From JANPIX01 sp031425195 (GTDB taxonomy: Bacteria; Pseudomonadota; Alphaproteobacteria; Rhodobacterales; Rhodobacteraceae), in contig JANPIX010000024.1 of the NCBI GenBank assembly GCA_031425195.1, forward strand, positions 62,001 to 126,000: 64,000 nt of DNA, given 5' to 3'. Both the position numbers and the translations under genes were made by a program. Position 1 is the first letter of the stretch. Every line of letters begins with the position of its first letter. Below the pieces are notes generated by a model. That model was not told the DNA's origin, ran no database searches, and saw nothing but the letters and a program-made list of their open reading frames with translations. This document shows, one piece after another, positions 44,775-52,971 of this stretch.

Positions 44775-45089
44775 ATGGACATCAATCTTCAAGAAATGTC
44801 GCTGAAGGACCTTAAAGATTTGCACGCCCAAGTGACACGGGCAATTGCTACATTTGAAGACCGTCGCAAGAAGGCAGTCATGCTGGCCTTGGACGAAAAG
44901 GCGCGGGAGATGGGTTTTTCATTGTCTGAGCTTTTGGGTCAAACGCCGACCCGGAAAAGAACACCTGCCGTGCCAAAGTATGCCAACCCGGCCAACAAGG
45001 CCGAAACCTGGTCGGGCCGTGGGCGCAAGCCGCATTGGTTCGCGGCTGTTCTTAAATCAGGCAAAAGCCCCGATTCGATGGCAATCTGA
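44775..45089 (+). CDS. hvrA: H-NS-family trans-acting regulator HvrA
   Basis: HvrA/Spb is an H-NS-like DNA-binding protein linked to photosynthesis and nitrogen-fixation gene control in Rhodobacter. The 104-residue protein has an N-terminal coiled-coil oligomerisation region (about 5-45, DLKDLHAQVTRAIATFEDRRKK) and the C-terminal H-NS DNA-binding motif with WSGRGRKPHWF (about 79-89). Ribosome site AAAGGAG. It follows regA as in R. capsulatus regA-hvrA. Confidence 0.93.
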   Translation: MDINLQEMSLKDLKDLHAQVTRAIATFEDRRKKAVMLALDEKAREMGFSLSELLGQTPTRKRTPAVPKYANPANKAETWSGRGRKPHWFAAVLKSGKSPDSMAI

Positions 45090-45094
45090 AACAG

Positions 45095-45688
45095 TCAGCA
45101 CGCCGCCAGCAATTCGCGGTGGCGTGCTACAAAATCGTTCCTCACAATGGCGGGCGGGCGCAACCTGATTTCCAATCCCCTTGTCGCAATCGGGTTCGGC
45201 GCGCCGAACAGTTTGTCCGCTTCGGCGACTGTAAACCCGGCAATCTGGACAGCCTCCAGCCAGGCTGAAACCTTGTCAGCAGCCTTGATCGCCTTTTTTA
45301 TGTCTGCGGGCAAAGCGATGGGCAGGCCAAATCGCAAATGGACGGCGGCGGTGAGACGCAGGTCAAGTTCGCCGTAACCCGGACCAACCGCTGATTTAAC
45401 CGGGCTGATCATGTCTCCGATGACATACTCCGGCGCATCGTGAAGCAAGGCGGCCAGCCGCCAGCGCGCGGGCATGTCGGATTGACGCGCAAAGATCTGT
45501 TCCACAAGCAGGGAATGTTCGGCAACGGAATAGGGCCAGTCGCCCCGGGTCTGGCCGTTCCAGCGGGCGACGAAGGCCAGCCCATGCGCGATATCTTCAA
45601 TCTCGATATCCATCGGCGTGGGGTCCAGCAGATCAAGCCTGCGGCCCGACAGCATCCTTTGCCACGCGCGCGCTGGTGTCTTTGCCAT
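45095..45688 (-). CDS. HD-domain phosphohydrolase (YfbR-like)
   Basis: The 197-residue protein has a helical HD fold: His in SVAEHSLL and the HD dyad in LAALLHDAPEYVIGDM, consistent with YfbR/HDDC2-type 5'-deoxynucleotidases. An exact substrate cannot be told. ATG 45688 (MAKTPARAWQ) was chosen since the open frame above continues for hundreds of residues antisense to ahcY without family signal. Minus strand, convergent with hvrA, divergent from ahcY. Confidence 0.83.
   Translation of the reverse strand: MAKTPARAWQRMLSGRRLDLLDPTPMDIEIEDIAHGLAFVARWNGQTRGDWPYSVAEHSLLVEQIFARQSDMPARWRLAALLHDAPEYVIGDMISPVKSAVGPGYGELDLRLTAAVHLRFGLPIALPADIKKAIKAADKVSAWLEAVQIAGFTVAEADKLFGAPNPIATRGLEIRLRPPAIVRNDFVARHRELLAAC
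45098..45127. terminator. Hairpin at the hvrA 3' end (inside the HD gene end)
   Basis: GCACGCCGCC (45098-45107) pairs with GGTGGCGTGC (45118-45127), 10 bp with one wobble and a 10-base loop. It lies 9 bases after the hvrA stop, inside the last codons of the convergent HD gene. It could slow or end hvrA transcription; no T-run follows. Confidence 0.35.
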
Positions 45689-45868
45689 TCCTATCCCCGA
45701 TCCTGGGGCAGAATGGCGCAAGGGCGGCGGCGGCTCAAGTCCCAGTTGCGGGGTGGCTGACAGGTGCGGCAGATCATCACCATGGGCCAGTGCGGTGTCC
45801 TGCCGATTGCCGTGACGGGGCCTGCGTGTTATCTGCCGCGCCAAACCAGAGGTAAAGGAGTGCGGCGC

Positions 45869-47269
45869 ATGCCGGAGGATTATATCGTCAAGGACATTTC
45901 GTTGGCCGAGTTCGGGCGCAAGGAACTTGTCATTGCGGAAACCGAAATGCCCGGCCTTATGGCGCTGCGCGAAGAGTTTGGCGACAGCAAACCGCTGACC
46001 GGCGCGCGGATCGCGGGCAGTCTGCACATGACGATCCAGACTGCGGCACTTATTGAAACGCTTGTCGCACTGGGTGCTGACGTGCGCTGGGCATCGTGCA
46101 ACATCTTTTCGACACAGGACCACGCTGCAGCGGCCATCGCGGCGACTGGCACGCCGGTTTTCGCCATCAAGGGCGAAACGCTGGAGGATTACTGGGCCTA
46201 TACCGACAAGATCTTTCAGTTCGGCGGTGAGGGCGGGACTTGCAACATGATCCTGGACGATGGTGGTGACGCCACGATGTACGTCCTGATCGGGGCGCGC
46301 GTCGAAGCGGGCGAGACGGACATCATCGAAATTCCCACCTCGGACGAAGAGGTTTGCCTGTACAACCAGATCAAGAAGCGTCTGGCGGCCAGCCCCGGTT
46401 GGTTCACGCAACAGCGCGCGGCAATCCGTGGTGTTTCGGAAGAAACGACAACCGGCGTGCACCGCCTGTATGAACTGCACAAGAAGGGTTTGCTGCCGTT
46501 CCCTGCGATCAACGTCAATGACAGCGTCACCAAGTCCAAGTTCGATAACAAGTATGGCTGCAAGGAATCGCTTGTTGACGGCATCCGTCGCGCGACGGAC
46601 ACGATGATGGCGGGCAAGGTTGCCGTTGTTTGCGGTTATGGTGACGTGGGCAAGGGTTCTGCGGCGTCGTTGCGCGGTGCTGGCGCACGGGTCAAGGTGA
46701 CCGAAGTTGATCCGATCTGCGCACTTCAAGCGGCGATGGACGGCTATGAGGTGACATTGCTGGAAGATGAAGTCGCAAGTGCGGATATCTTCATCACCAC
46801 AACCGGCAACAAGGACGTTATCCGCATCGAACATATCCGTGAGATGAAGGATATGGCGATTGTCGGCAACATCGGCCATTTCGACAACGAGATTCAGGTG
46901 GCCGCCCTGAAGAACCACAAGTGGACCAACATCAAGGAACAGGTGGACATGATCGAGATGCCTTCGGGCAACCGGATCATCCTGCTGTCGGAAGGGCGTC
47001 TTTTGAACCTTGGCAATGCCACGGGGCACCCGTCGTTCGTGATGTCGGCGTCTTTCACCAATCAGGTGCTGGCGCAGATTGAACTTTGGACCAAGGCAGA
47101 TGAATACAAGCCGGGTGTTTATATCCTGCCGAAAGCCTTGGACGAAAAGGTGGCCCGTCTGCATCTGAAAAAGATCGGGGTGAAACTGACTGAGTTGCGC
47201 CGCGATCAGGCGGATTACATCGGCGTCAAAGTCGAAGGCCCGTTCAAATCGGATCAGTATCGCTATTGA
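45869..47269 (+). CDS. ahcY: Adenosylhomocysteinase (S-adenosyl-L-homocysteine hydrolase)
   Basis: Reversibly hydrolyses SAH to homocysteine and adenosine in the activated methyl cycle. The 466-residue protein has the conserved GSLHMTIQTAALIETL, CNIFSTQDHAAAAI, NAD-binding GYGDVGKGSA and C-terminal KSDQYRY. ATG 45869 with AAAGGAG upstream; an in-frame start at 45764 is not supported. In R. capsulatus ahcY is also close to hvrA; here a HD gene on the other strand is between. Confidence 0.97.
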   Translation: MPEDYIVKDISLAEFGRKELVIAETEMPGLMALREEFGDSKPLTGARIAGSLHMTIQTAALIETLVALGADVRWASCNIFSTQDHAAAAIAATGTPVFAIKGETLEDYWAYTDKIFQFGGEGGTCNMILDDGGDATMYVLIGARVEAGETDIIEIPTSDEEVCLYNQIKKRLAASPGWFTQQRAAIRGVSEETTTGVHRLYELHKKGLLPFPAINVNDSVTKSKFDNKYGCKESLVDGIRRATDTMMAGKVAVVCGYGDVGKGSAASLRGAGARVKVTEVDPICALQAAMDGYEVTLLEDEVASADIFITTTGNKDVIRIEHIREMKDMAIVGNIGHFDNEIQVAALKNHKWTNIKEQVDMIEMPSGNRIILLSEGRLLNLGNATGHPSFVMSASFTNQVLAQIELWTKADEYKPGVYILPKALDEKVARLHLKKIGVKLTELRRDQADYIGVKVEGPFKSDQYRY

Positions 47270-48194
47270 TCCGTTGAGTATCCGGCGTTTGGGCGGCGGT
47301 TGCCGCCCGGCGCATTTCACGAATCTGGCCCCGGATTTTCCAGTGCGGCTGCCGTGCCATCGCGGATTCGGCGGCCTGCAGGGCAAGTTTAGTGTGGTTT
47401 GCGCGTTGCGCCCGGATCAGCAAGGTTTCGATCCACGGAACCGACGTTCGCCGGGCCCGGTACAACCGGTTGAATTCCGGCAAGCTCAGTTCGCCAACAA
47501 GTGCGCGCTGGCAAAGCGGCTTGAGCAATCCCATTTTCTTGAGCGCCGGGGGAATCTTGTGGCCAACAGCCGGCAGGCGCAACTGCACCACGTTGTCGCC
47601 TGCAAGCCGGGCCGCATGGGCGGCATCTTCCGGGACCAGCGGATCGAATACGACATAGGCGCGCGCCGCCGCCTTTACCCCGGTGGCGGCATCGGAATAC
47701 CGGCCTGACCAGTCGGCGATCCGGTCAACAGCCTTGTACCGGGTATCGAACGGCACGACGGCCCGGTCCAAAGTTGTTTGCGGTGCCATTGCGAGCACGG
47801 TGCATCCCGGCGCTGCGGGCGCGAAGGCAAGCGCGCCGTAGGCCCCCATTGACGCGCCATACATCGCGACGTGCTGGTAGCGCGCAAAGAACCCGCTGTC
47901 GCGCAATTCGTCAAACACATCAAAAAGTGCGTCGTGGCGGAACCAGTCAAGACGTTTGACCATGATCCCCAGAACATCCCAGCCCTGCGCCGCCAGAAAT
48001 TCGTACCCCCAAGGCAATCTGTCAGCCCCGTCCCGCAGCACGGTGAGGTTGTCGAATGTGACCACAAGACGCTGATGGCCCTGCGGTAACCAGGCCACCA
48101 CATGATGTTTCAGATCGCGGTAGAAACCGCCTGTTCGATCGGCAAGGCTCTGCGCCTGAGGAATGTGCGGGGCGGGTTGTTCGAGGTCTGTCAT
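47244..48194 (-). CDS. Alpha/beta-hydrolase fold protein of unknown function
   Basis: The 316-residue protein has a nucleophile elbow GASMGAYG, a later Asp (YVVFDPLVPEDA) and a His (PAVGHKIPPAL), fitting a Ser-Asp-His triad. N-terminus begins MTDLEQPAPH at 48194. No signal peptide. The C-terminal 80 residues are basic and helical. The stop overlaps the convergent ahcY end by 26 bases. Substrate not recognised. Confidence 0.75.
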   Translation of the reverse strand: MTDLEQPAPHIPQAQSLADRTGGFYRDLKHHVVAWLPQGHQRLVVTFDNLTVLRDGADRLPWGYEFLAAQGWDVLGIMVKRLDWFRHDALFDVFDELRDSGFFARYQHVAMYGASMGAYGALAFAPAAPGCTVLAMAPQTTLDRAVVPFDTRYKAVDRIADWSGRYSDAATGVKAAARAYVVFDPLVPEDAAHAARLAGDNVVQLRLPAVGHKIPPALKKMGLLKPLCQRALVGELSLPEFNRLYRARRTSVPWIETLLIRAQRANHTKLALQAAESAMARQPHWKIRGQIREMRRAATAAQTPDTQRINSDTDPI

Positions 48195-48394
48195 GGCAGC
48201 ATGTTCCACCTCTGCGCGCCGTGGTGCAAGGGCGTGTGGGGACTTTGGATCGCCGGATACTGGTAAAAACCGGCTTCTGTGCGGCGGATTTCGCAATTTA
48301 CGTTGCGGCAGGGAAATTATTCGCGGAAGTTACCCGTGCTGAAAAGCAGTCAGTATCTGTAGAAAAGTGCACATGGAACGAGGAGCCGTTGGGT

Positions 48395-48736
48395 ATGAGT
48401 AAACGTGACGAATTGATCGCAAGATATGCGGATGACTTGACGAACAAATGCAAGGTGCAGCCGGATATGGCGTTCCTGACCAAGGTGACCATCGGATGTG
48501 GTCCCTCGATCTACAATGCGGATGCGCAAACCGTTTCCGGTTCGAGCACCGAGGAACTTGAAACCGTGAAGAACAACTTTCTGATCAAGAAACTGGGCCT
48601 TGCGGACGGGCCCAAGCTGATGGAAGCTATTCATGCGGTTATCGAAACCTATGGCAAGTCGGAGCGGAACAAGTACCGCGCGGTTGTCTATTACATGCTG
48701 GCAAAGCATTTCGGAAAAGAAGCCGTCTACAAGTAA
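48395..48736 (+). CDS. DUF2853 family protein
   Basis: Small (113 residues) helical cytosolic protein: MSKRDELIARYADDLTNKC start, a VTIGCGPSIYNADAQTVSGS segment in the middle and a C-terminal LAKHFGKE stretch. It matches my memory of the DUF2853 family, whose function is not known. ATG 48395 follows GAGGAG with a longer spacing. The frame reaches back to 48221 without homology. The hairpin at 48754-48785 follows. Confidence 0.8.
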   Translation: MSKRDELIARYADDLTNKCKVQPDMAFLTKVTIGCGPSIYNADAQTVSGSSTEELETVKNNFLIKKLGLADGPKLMEAIHAVIETYGKSERNKYRAVVYYMLAKHFGKEAVYK

Positions 48737-48753
48737 AACCGGGCCGTGAACCA

Positions 48754-48785
48754 CTTCCTGCGGTGGGTCGGTCCTCCGCAGGAAG
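48754..48785 (+). promoter_or_regulatory. 10-bp hairpin sequestering the MFS gene ribosome site
   Basis: CTTCCTGCGG (48754-48763) and CCGCAGGAAG (48776-48785) form a perfect 10-bp stem with a 12-base loop. The right arm contains the purine-rich AGGAAG that serves as the Shine-Dalgarno sequence six bases before ATG 48792. Folding would block initiation. It could alternatively act as part of a terminator for DUF2853, but no T-run follows. Confidence 0.65.
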
Positions 48786-48791
48786 ATCGAC

Positions 48792-50012
48792 ATGCCCCCG
48801 CCCAGTGACAGCGCGACACCGGTAATGCCCGGCGCGCCACTTGATACGACCGTTGTTCCGATCATTGCGGCGGTTGCCTTCTGCCATATGCTCAACGATC
48901 TGATGCAATCGCTTATTCCGGCGATCTATCCTTTGCTGAAGGACAATCTGGCGCTGACGTTCGGGCAGATCGGGTTGATCACGCTCGTCTTTCAGGGGAC
49001 GGCATCGATTCTGCAGCCGCTGGTCGGGTTTTATACGGACAAGCGGCCCCAGCCTTACGGACTGGCTGTCGGGATGGGATGCACGTTGATCGGGCTGGTG
49101 CTGCTGGCGCATTCCACCAGTTTTGGCCCGGTGCTGGCGTCTGTCGCGCTGATCGGGTTGGGATCGTCGATCTTTCATCCGGAGTCGTCGCGCATTGCGC
49201 GCCTTGCCGCCGGGATGCGTCCGGGATTTGCGCAGTCGGTGTTTCAGGTGGGAGGCAATGCCGGGTCGGCCATCGGGCCGCTTGCCGCCGCGTTCATCGT
49301 GCTGCCGCGTGGTCAGACATCGATCGAATGGTTTGCGGGCATCGCGCTTCTGGGGATGGCGGTGCTGACGTGGGTTGGGCGTTGGTTCATGGCAGAAGGC
49401 ACGCGGCGGGCCAAGGCAGGGCGCAAGCGTGCGTCGGTGCATGATCTTTCGCCGCGCCGGGTGCAGCTTGCGATTGGTGTTCTGATTGCGCTGACGTTTT
49501 CCAAGTTCGTCTACATGGCCAGTTTTTCCAGCTATTATACCTTTTACCTGATCGAGCGTTTCGGCGTTCCCGTTGGCCGCGCGCAGATTTACCTCTTCAT
49601 CTTCCTTGCGGCTGTTGCTGTCGGAACCATCATCGGCGGCCCGATTGGCGACAAGATCGGGCGCAAAAGGGTGATCTGGCTGTCGATTTTGGGGGTGTTC
49701 CCGCTTTCCATGATCCTGCCCTATGTCGGGTTGGAACTGACCATTGTTGTGTCGGCGTTTGCCGGGATGATCCTTGCTTCGGCGTTTCCGGCGATCATCG
49801 TCTATGCGCAGGAACTGTTGCCGCAGAAAACCGGTACCGTGGCGGGACTGTTCTTTGGATTGGCCTTTGGCATGGGGGCGCTGGGTGCGGCGGCACTGGG
49901 GCAGATTGCGGATGCCACCAGCATCATCTTTGTGTTCCAGCTTTGCGCATGGTTGCCGTTGATCGGGCTTGCGGCGGCCTTGCTGCCGAACCTGAGGTCG
50001 CCTGTGGTTTGA
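48792..50012 (+). CDS. MFS transporter, fosmidomycin-resistance (Fsr)-like
   Basis: 406-residue inner-membrane efflux protein with about 12 predicted helices. Opening AFCHMLNDLMQSLIPAIYPLLKDNLALTFGQIGLI and GLGSSIFHPESSRIARLA agree with the Fsr branch, and GPIGDKIGRKRVIW has the MFS A-motif-like loop. Natural substrate unknown. Its ribosome site lies in the hairpin just upstream. The terminator at 50144-50173 follows. Confidence 0.88.
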   Translation: MPPPSDSATPVMPGAPLDTTVVPIIAAVAFCHMLNDLMQSLIPAIYPLLKDNLALTFGQIGLITLVFQGTASILQPLVGFYTDKRPQPYGLAVGMGCTLIGLVLLAHSTSFGPVLASVALIGLGSSIFHPESSRIARLAAGMRPGFAQSVFQVGGNAGSAIGPLAAAFIVLPRGQTSIEWFAGIALLGMAVLTWVGRWFMAEGTRRAKAGRKRASVHDLSPRRVQLAIGVLIALTFSKFVYMASFSSYYTFYLIERFGVPVGRAQIYLFIFLAAVAVGTIIGGPIGDKIGRKRVIWLSILGVFPLSMILPYVGLELTIVVSAFAGMILASAFPAIIVYAQELLPQKTGTVAGLFFGLAFGMGALGAAALGQIADATSIIFVFQLCAWLPLIGLAAALLPNLRSPVV

Positions 50013-50070
50013 TTGGATTAGAGGAAAATCGTAATCGCTTGCCAGTTGCAGCACTGCGCGACCTGAGGCA

Positions 50071-50145
50071 ATGTCACACAACAGGGCAGTACGCCCGGGA
50101 CCTTTTCATACACGTGTGGTGCCAGGGGAGCACGTGGGGTGGTGA
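50071..50145 (+). CDS. Possible 24-residue small ORF
   Basis: ATG 50071 with GAGG five bases upstream opens a 24-codon frame (starting MSHNRAVRPG) that ends with TGA at the first base pair of the downstream terminator. It is not a shadow of a gene on the other strand, as the gap between the MFS and EVE genes is otherwise empty. Could be a small protein, a leader peptide or non-coding transcript; coding is unproven. Confidence 0.35.
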   Translation: MSHNRAVRPGPFHTRVVPGEHVGW

Positions 50146-50173
50146 AGGGTCCCGTAGGGGTGCGGGGCCCTTC
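50144..50173 (+). terminator. Rho-independent terminator after the MFS gene
   Basis: GAAGGGTCCCG (50144-50154) pairs with CGGGGCCCTTC (50163-50173), 11 bp with one wobble, followed by ATTTTTTCC. Strong plus-strand terminator. It lies 131 bases after the MFS stop, so it may end a separate short transcript. Confidence 0.88.
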
Positions 50174-50198
50174 ATTTTTTCCGCTCGGCACTTGCGGG

Positions 50199-50621
50199 TC
50201 AGTCGGCCGCAATGCCGCCAAGTTCACAGATGATGCGCCATTCGTCTGGTGAGACAGGCTGAACCGACAGGCGGGAGTTGTTCACCAGAACCATGTTTTC
50301 CAGCCCCGGTTGAACCTTGCAATCTTCCAGAGTGACGGGTTTTTTCAATGGATGCAGTGCCCGAATGTGCACGCAATCCCAACGGGGATCGTCCGTGGTG
50401 CTGTCAGGTGCACTTAGCGCACAAACCTCGACAATGCCGACGATTTCCTTGCCGACGTTGGAATGGTAATAAAAGCCCCGGTCGCCCAGAACCATCGCGC
50501 GCATGTTGTTGCGTGCCTGATAGTTGCGGACGCCGTGCCATTCTTCGCCAGCCTTGCCCTTGGCGACCTGCTGATCCCAGCTCCACGTATCGGGTTCGGA
50601 TTTGAACAGCCAGTACGCCAT
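50199..50621 (-). CDS. EVE domain-containing protein
   Basis: 140 residues with the PUA-like EVE opening MAYWLFKSEPDTWSWD, GVRNYQARNNMRAM and GVRNYQAR-type binding pocket, plus GDRGFYYHSN. EVE domains are thought to bind modified bases in DNA or RNA. Last in the tsaD-gpsA-yciI-EVE operon and overlapping yciI by one base. Start MAYWLF at 50621 is the family start. Confidence 0.9.
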   Translation of the reverse strand: MAYWLFKSEPDTWSWDQQVAKGKAGEEWHGVRNYQARNNMRAMVLGDRGFYYHSNVGKEIVGIVEVCALSAPDSTTDDPRWDCVHIRALHPLKKPVTLEDCKVQPGLENMVLVNNSRLSVQPVSPDEWRIICELGGIAAD

Positions 50622-50893
50622 CAGCCTATCACCTTTTTCCATTCGGTGATCGTCACCGACTGGAACAATCCGGCCATGGCATAGGGGTCTGCCTCGGCCC
50701 AGGCCTTTGCCGCCGCCAGATCATCCACCTGCAACACGATCAACGATCCTGTCATCTGCCCAGCCTGATCCAGAAACGGGCCGGCCATTTCGACGACGCC
50801 AGTCGATTCGATGTGCGCAAGATGGGCCGCGCGATTGTCGAGCCGCGTCTGCAGCGCGCCGGGCTTGTCGTGGCAGATCAGGGTTACACGCAT
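50621..50893 (-). CDS. YciI family protein
   Basis: 90-residue ferredoxin-like fold protein (MRVTLICHDKPGALQTRLDNRAAHL). The C-terminal ADPYAMAGLFQSVTITEWKKV is a family mark. Function of the family is poorly known; some members are linked to hydrolase or dehalogenase roles. Lies 3 bases after gpsA. Confidence 0.85.
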   Translation of the reverse strand: MRVTLICHDKPGALQTRLDNRAAHLAHIESTGVVEMAGPFLDQAGQMTGSLIVLQVDDLAAAKAWAEADPYAMAGLFQSVTITEWKKVIG

Positions 50894-50896
50894 CGT

Positions 50897-51838
50897 TTAC
50901 TCCGGTTTCAGGGGGCGGGACAAAAGGCTTTGGATCGCGTCTTGGAGCGCAATCTCGCCACGCGTCAAGGCGGCGACCATGGTTGAGATGGGCATGGCGA
51001 CGCCATGTTGTGCGGCCACGTCACAAATCGCCTGTGCCGTCGCGATTCCTTCGACAGTGGCCGACGTGTCCGGCGCGACACCCCGGCCCAGCGACAGCCC
51101 ATGGCGAAAATTGCGGGAGTGGTCGGAGGTGCAGGTCAGCACCAGATCGCCAAGACCTGACAGCCCGGCCAGAGTTTCCGCCTGCGCGCCGAGGCAGACC
51201 GACAGGCGCAGCATTTCACTGTAGCCCCGCGTCATGACCGCCGCCCGCGCGGAATCGCCCAGACCTGCGCCGATGGTGACACCTGCGGCAATGGCAATCA
51301 CATTTTTGAGCGCGCCGCCAAGTTCGGCGCCAACCACATCGGTCGTGCTGTAAATGCGGAGCGTTCGCGTGGAAAGCTGTTCGCGCAGGGTGGTGCCCAG
51401 ATCGGCGTCGCGACACGCGAGGGTCAGTGCTGTCGGCAAGCCACGGGCGATGTCGGTGGCAAAGCTGGGGCCTGTCAGGATGGCGGGTTGTGCTGCGGGA
51501 AGGGCGTGCGCGATCAATCCCGTGGCGCCCAGCCCGGTTTTCAGATCCACCCCCTTGCAGCAAGCCACCAACCGCGCGCCGTTCAGGGCCGGGGCGTGTT
51601 CGGCCAGAAAGGCGGACAGGGATTGGGCGGGAACAGTCAGCAACACGGTGCTGTCAGCCGTGATTCTGGGCAGCGCGTCGCAAATCCGGACGTCGGGGCC
51701 AAGCGTGACACCCGGCAACCGGGGGGTTTCGCGTGACCGCAGGTTCCGGCCCCACAGGTGCACCACATGTTTCTGGCCCAAGGTTGCGGCCAAAGCAAAG
51801 CCAAAGGCCCCGGCACCCAGAATGGTGACTTCGGTCAT
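50897..51838 (-). CDS. gpsA: Glycerol-3-phosphate dehydrogenase [NAD(P)+] GpsA
   Basis: Makes sn-glycerol 3-phosphate from DHAP for phospholipids. The 313-residue protein has Rossmann GAGAFGFALA (about 8-17), CKGVDLKTG, GPSFATDIARGLPTAL and the substrate-site LGGALKNVIAIAAG with Lys, plus GLSGLGDLVLTCTSDHSRNFRHG. Overlaps tsaD by 4 bases. Confidence 0.95.
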   Translation of the reverse strand: MTEVTILGAGAFGFALAATLGQKHVVHLWGRNLRSRETPRLPGVTLGPDVRICDALPRITADSTVLLTVPAQSLSAFLAEHAPALNGARLVACCKGVDLKTGLGATGLIAHALPAAQPAILTGPSFATDIARGLPTALTLACRDADLGTTLREQLSTRTLRIYSTTDVVGAELGGALKNVIAIAAGVTIGAGLGDSARAAVMTRGYSEMLRLSVCLGAQAETLAGLSGLGDLVLTCTSDHSRNFRHGLSLGRGVAPDTSATVEGIATAQAICDVAAQHGVAMPISTMVAALTRGEIALQDAIQSLLSRPLKPE

Positions 51839-52926
51839 GCCTTGGCCCCTTTCTTGCCCGATCCGATCAGGGCCGGGGCTGTTTGATCAAGCGGCCATCT
51901 TGGCCTTGCCACAAGATCCATGCCGTCGCGCAGACCCAGACGAAAACGTTCGATCCCCGCCCAGGCGATCATTGCGGCATTGTCCGTGCACAACGCCAGC
52001 GGCGGTGCTGTAAACCGGACACCCGCACTGGCGCAGACTGATTGCAGCGCGGCGCGCACCGGGCCGTTGGCGGCAACGCCGCCTGCCACCGCAAAGGCGG
52101 GGTTGTCCGGGGACTGCGCCAGATAAACCTTGAGCGCGCGGCGGGTTTTTTCGGCAAGCACATCGACAACGGCGCTTTGGAATCCGGCACAAAGATCGCG
52201 CCGATCTTGTTGCGTGATGCCGCCCTGTGCCGCCGCCAGTGCGTCGCGCGCCCGCAGAACGGCTGTTTTCAATCCGGAAAACGAAAGGTCACAGCCCGGC
52301 CTGTCGAGCAACGGGCGTGGCAGGCTGAAGCGTTTTGCCTGCCCGCCCATAGCCTCGCATTCGACAGCGGGGCCACCGGGTTGCGGCAGGCCCAGAAGAC
52401 GGGCCACCTTGTCGAACGCCTCGCCGGGGGCGTCGTCGATGGAGCCGCCAAGCCGGCTGTAATCTTCGACACCGCGCACCAGCAGAAACTGGCAATGCCC
52501 GCCGGATACCAGCAGCATGAGATAGGGGAATTCCAGCCCGTCGGTCAGCCGCGGCGTCAGGGCGTGCCCTGCCAGATGGTTGACGCCAACCAGCGGAAGC
52601 CCTGTTGCGGCGGCCAGTCCCTTGGCCATCATCACGCCGGACAAAACGCCGCCGATCAGGCCCGGCCCTGCCGTTACCGCAATGCCGTCAACGTCACGCA
52701 GCGCCACGCCCGCCTGCGCCAGCGCCTGTTCGATGCAGTGGTCAAGCCGTTCTGCGTGGGCCCGAGCCGCAATTTCCGGGACAACGCCGCCGAAATCGGC
52801 GTGGAGTGCCGCCTGCCCTTCGATCACGGACGACAGGATGTCACGGGCATCTGCGTCCTGCCGGACAACAGCCGCGGCCGTGTCGTCACAACTGCTTTCG
52901 ATCCCAAGGAAGGTGAGCGGTTTCAT
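51835..52926 (-). CDS. tsaD: tRNA N6-adenosine threonylcarbamoyltransferase TsaD
   Basis: Transfers threonylcarbamoyl to A37 of ANN-decoding tRNAs with TsaB and TsaE. The 363-residue ASKHA protein has metal-binding His in GVNHLAGHAL, the opening FLGIESSCDDTAAAVV, and YLMLLVSGGHCQFL as phosphate loop. Start 52926 is 45 bases from the divergent hemD start. Confidence 0.96.
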   Translation of the reverse strand: MKPLTFLGIESSCDDTAAAVVRQDADARDILSSVIEGQAALHADFGGVVPEIAARAHAERLDHCIEQALAQAGVALRDVDGIAVTAGPGLIGGVLSGVMMAKGLAAATGLPLVGVNHLAGHALTPRLTDGLEFPYLMLLVSGGHCQFLLVRGVEDYSRLGGSIDDAPGEAFDKVARLLGLPQPGGPAVECEAMGGQAKRFSLPRPLLDRPGCDLSFSGLKTAVLRARDALAAAQGGITQQDRRDLCAGFQSAVVDVLAEKTRRALKVYLAQSPDNPAFAVAGGVAANGPVRAALQSVCASAGVRFTAPPLALCTDNAAMIAWAGIERFRLGLRDGMDLVARPRWPLDQTAPALIGSGKKGAKA

Positions 52927-52971
52927 CTCGTCCGATTGTCAGAGGCACGTGTGGCAGGTAACACCGCTGGC

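Noticed and set aside
45689..45868. SAH riboswitch upstream of ahcY
   Set aside because: The conserved core of the known SAH element was not recognised in this leader.
45689..47386. Long open frame antisense to ahcY continuing upstream of the HD gene
   Set aside because: Composition and residues show no family signal, and the coding strand carries a full AhcY. It is a high-G+C shadow frame.
48639..50081. Open frame of about 480 codons antisense to the MFS gene
   Set aside because: Low-complexity Arg/Gln/Asp-rich translation, typical of the reverse strand of a membrane-protein gene.
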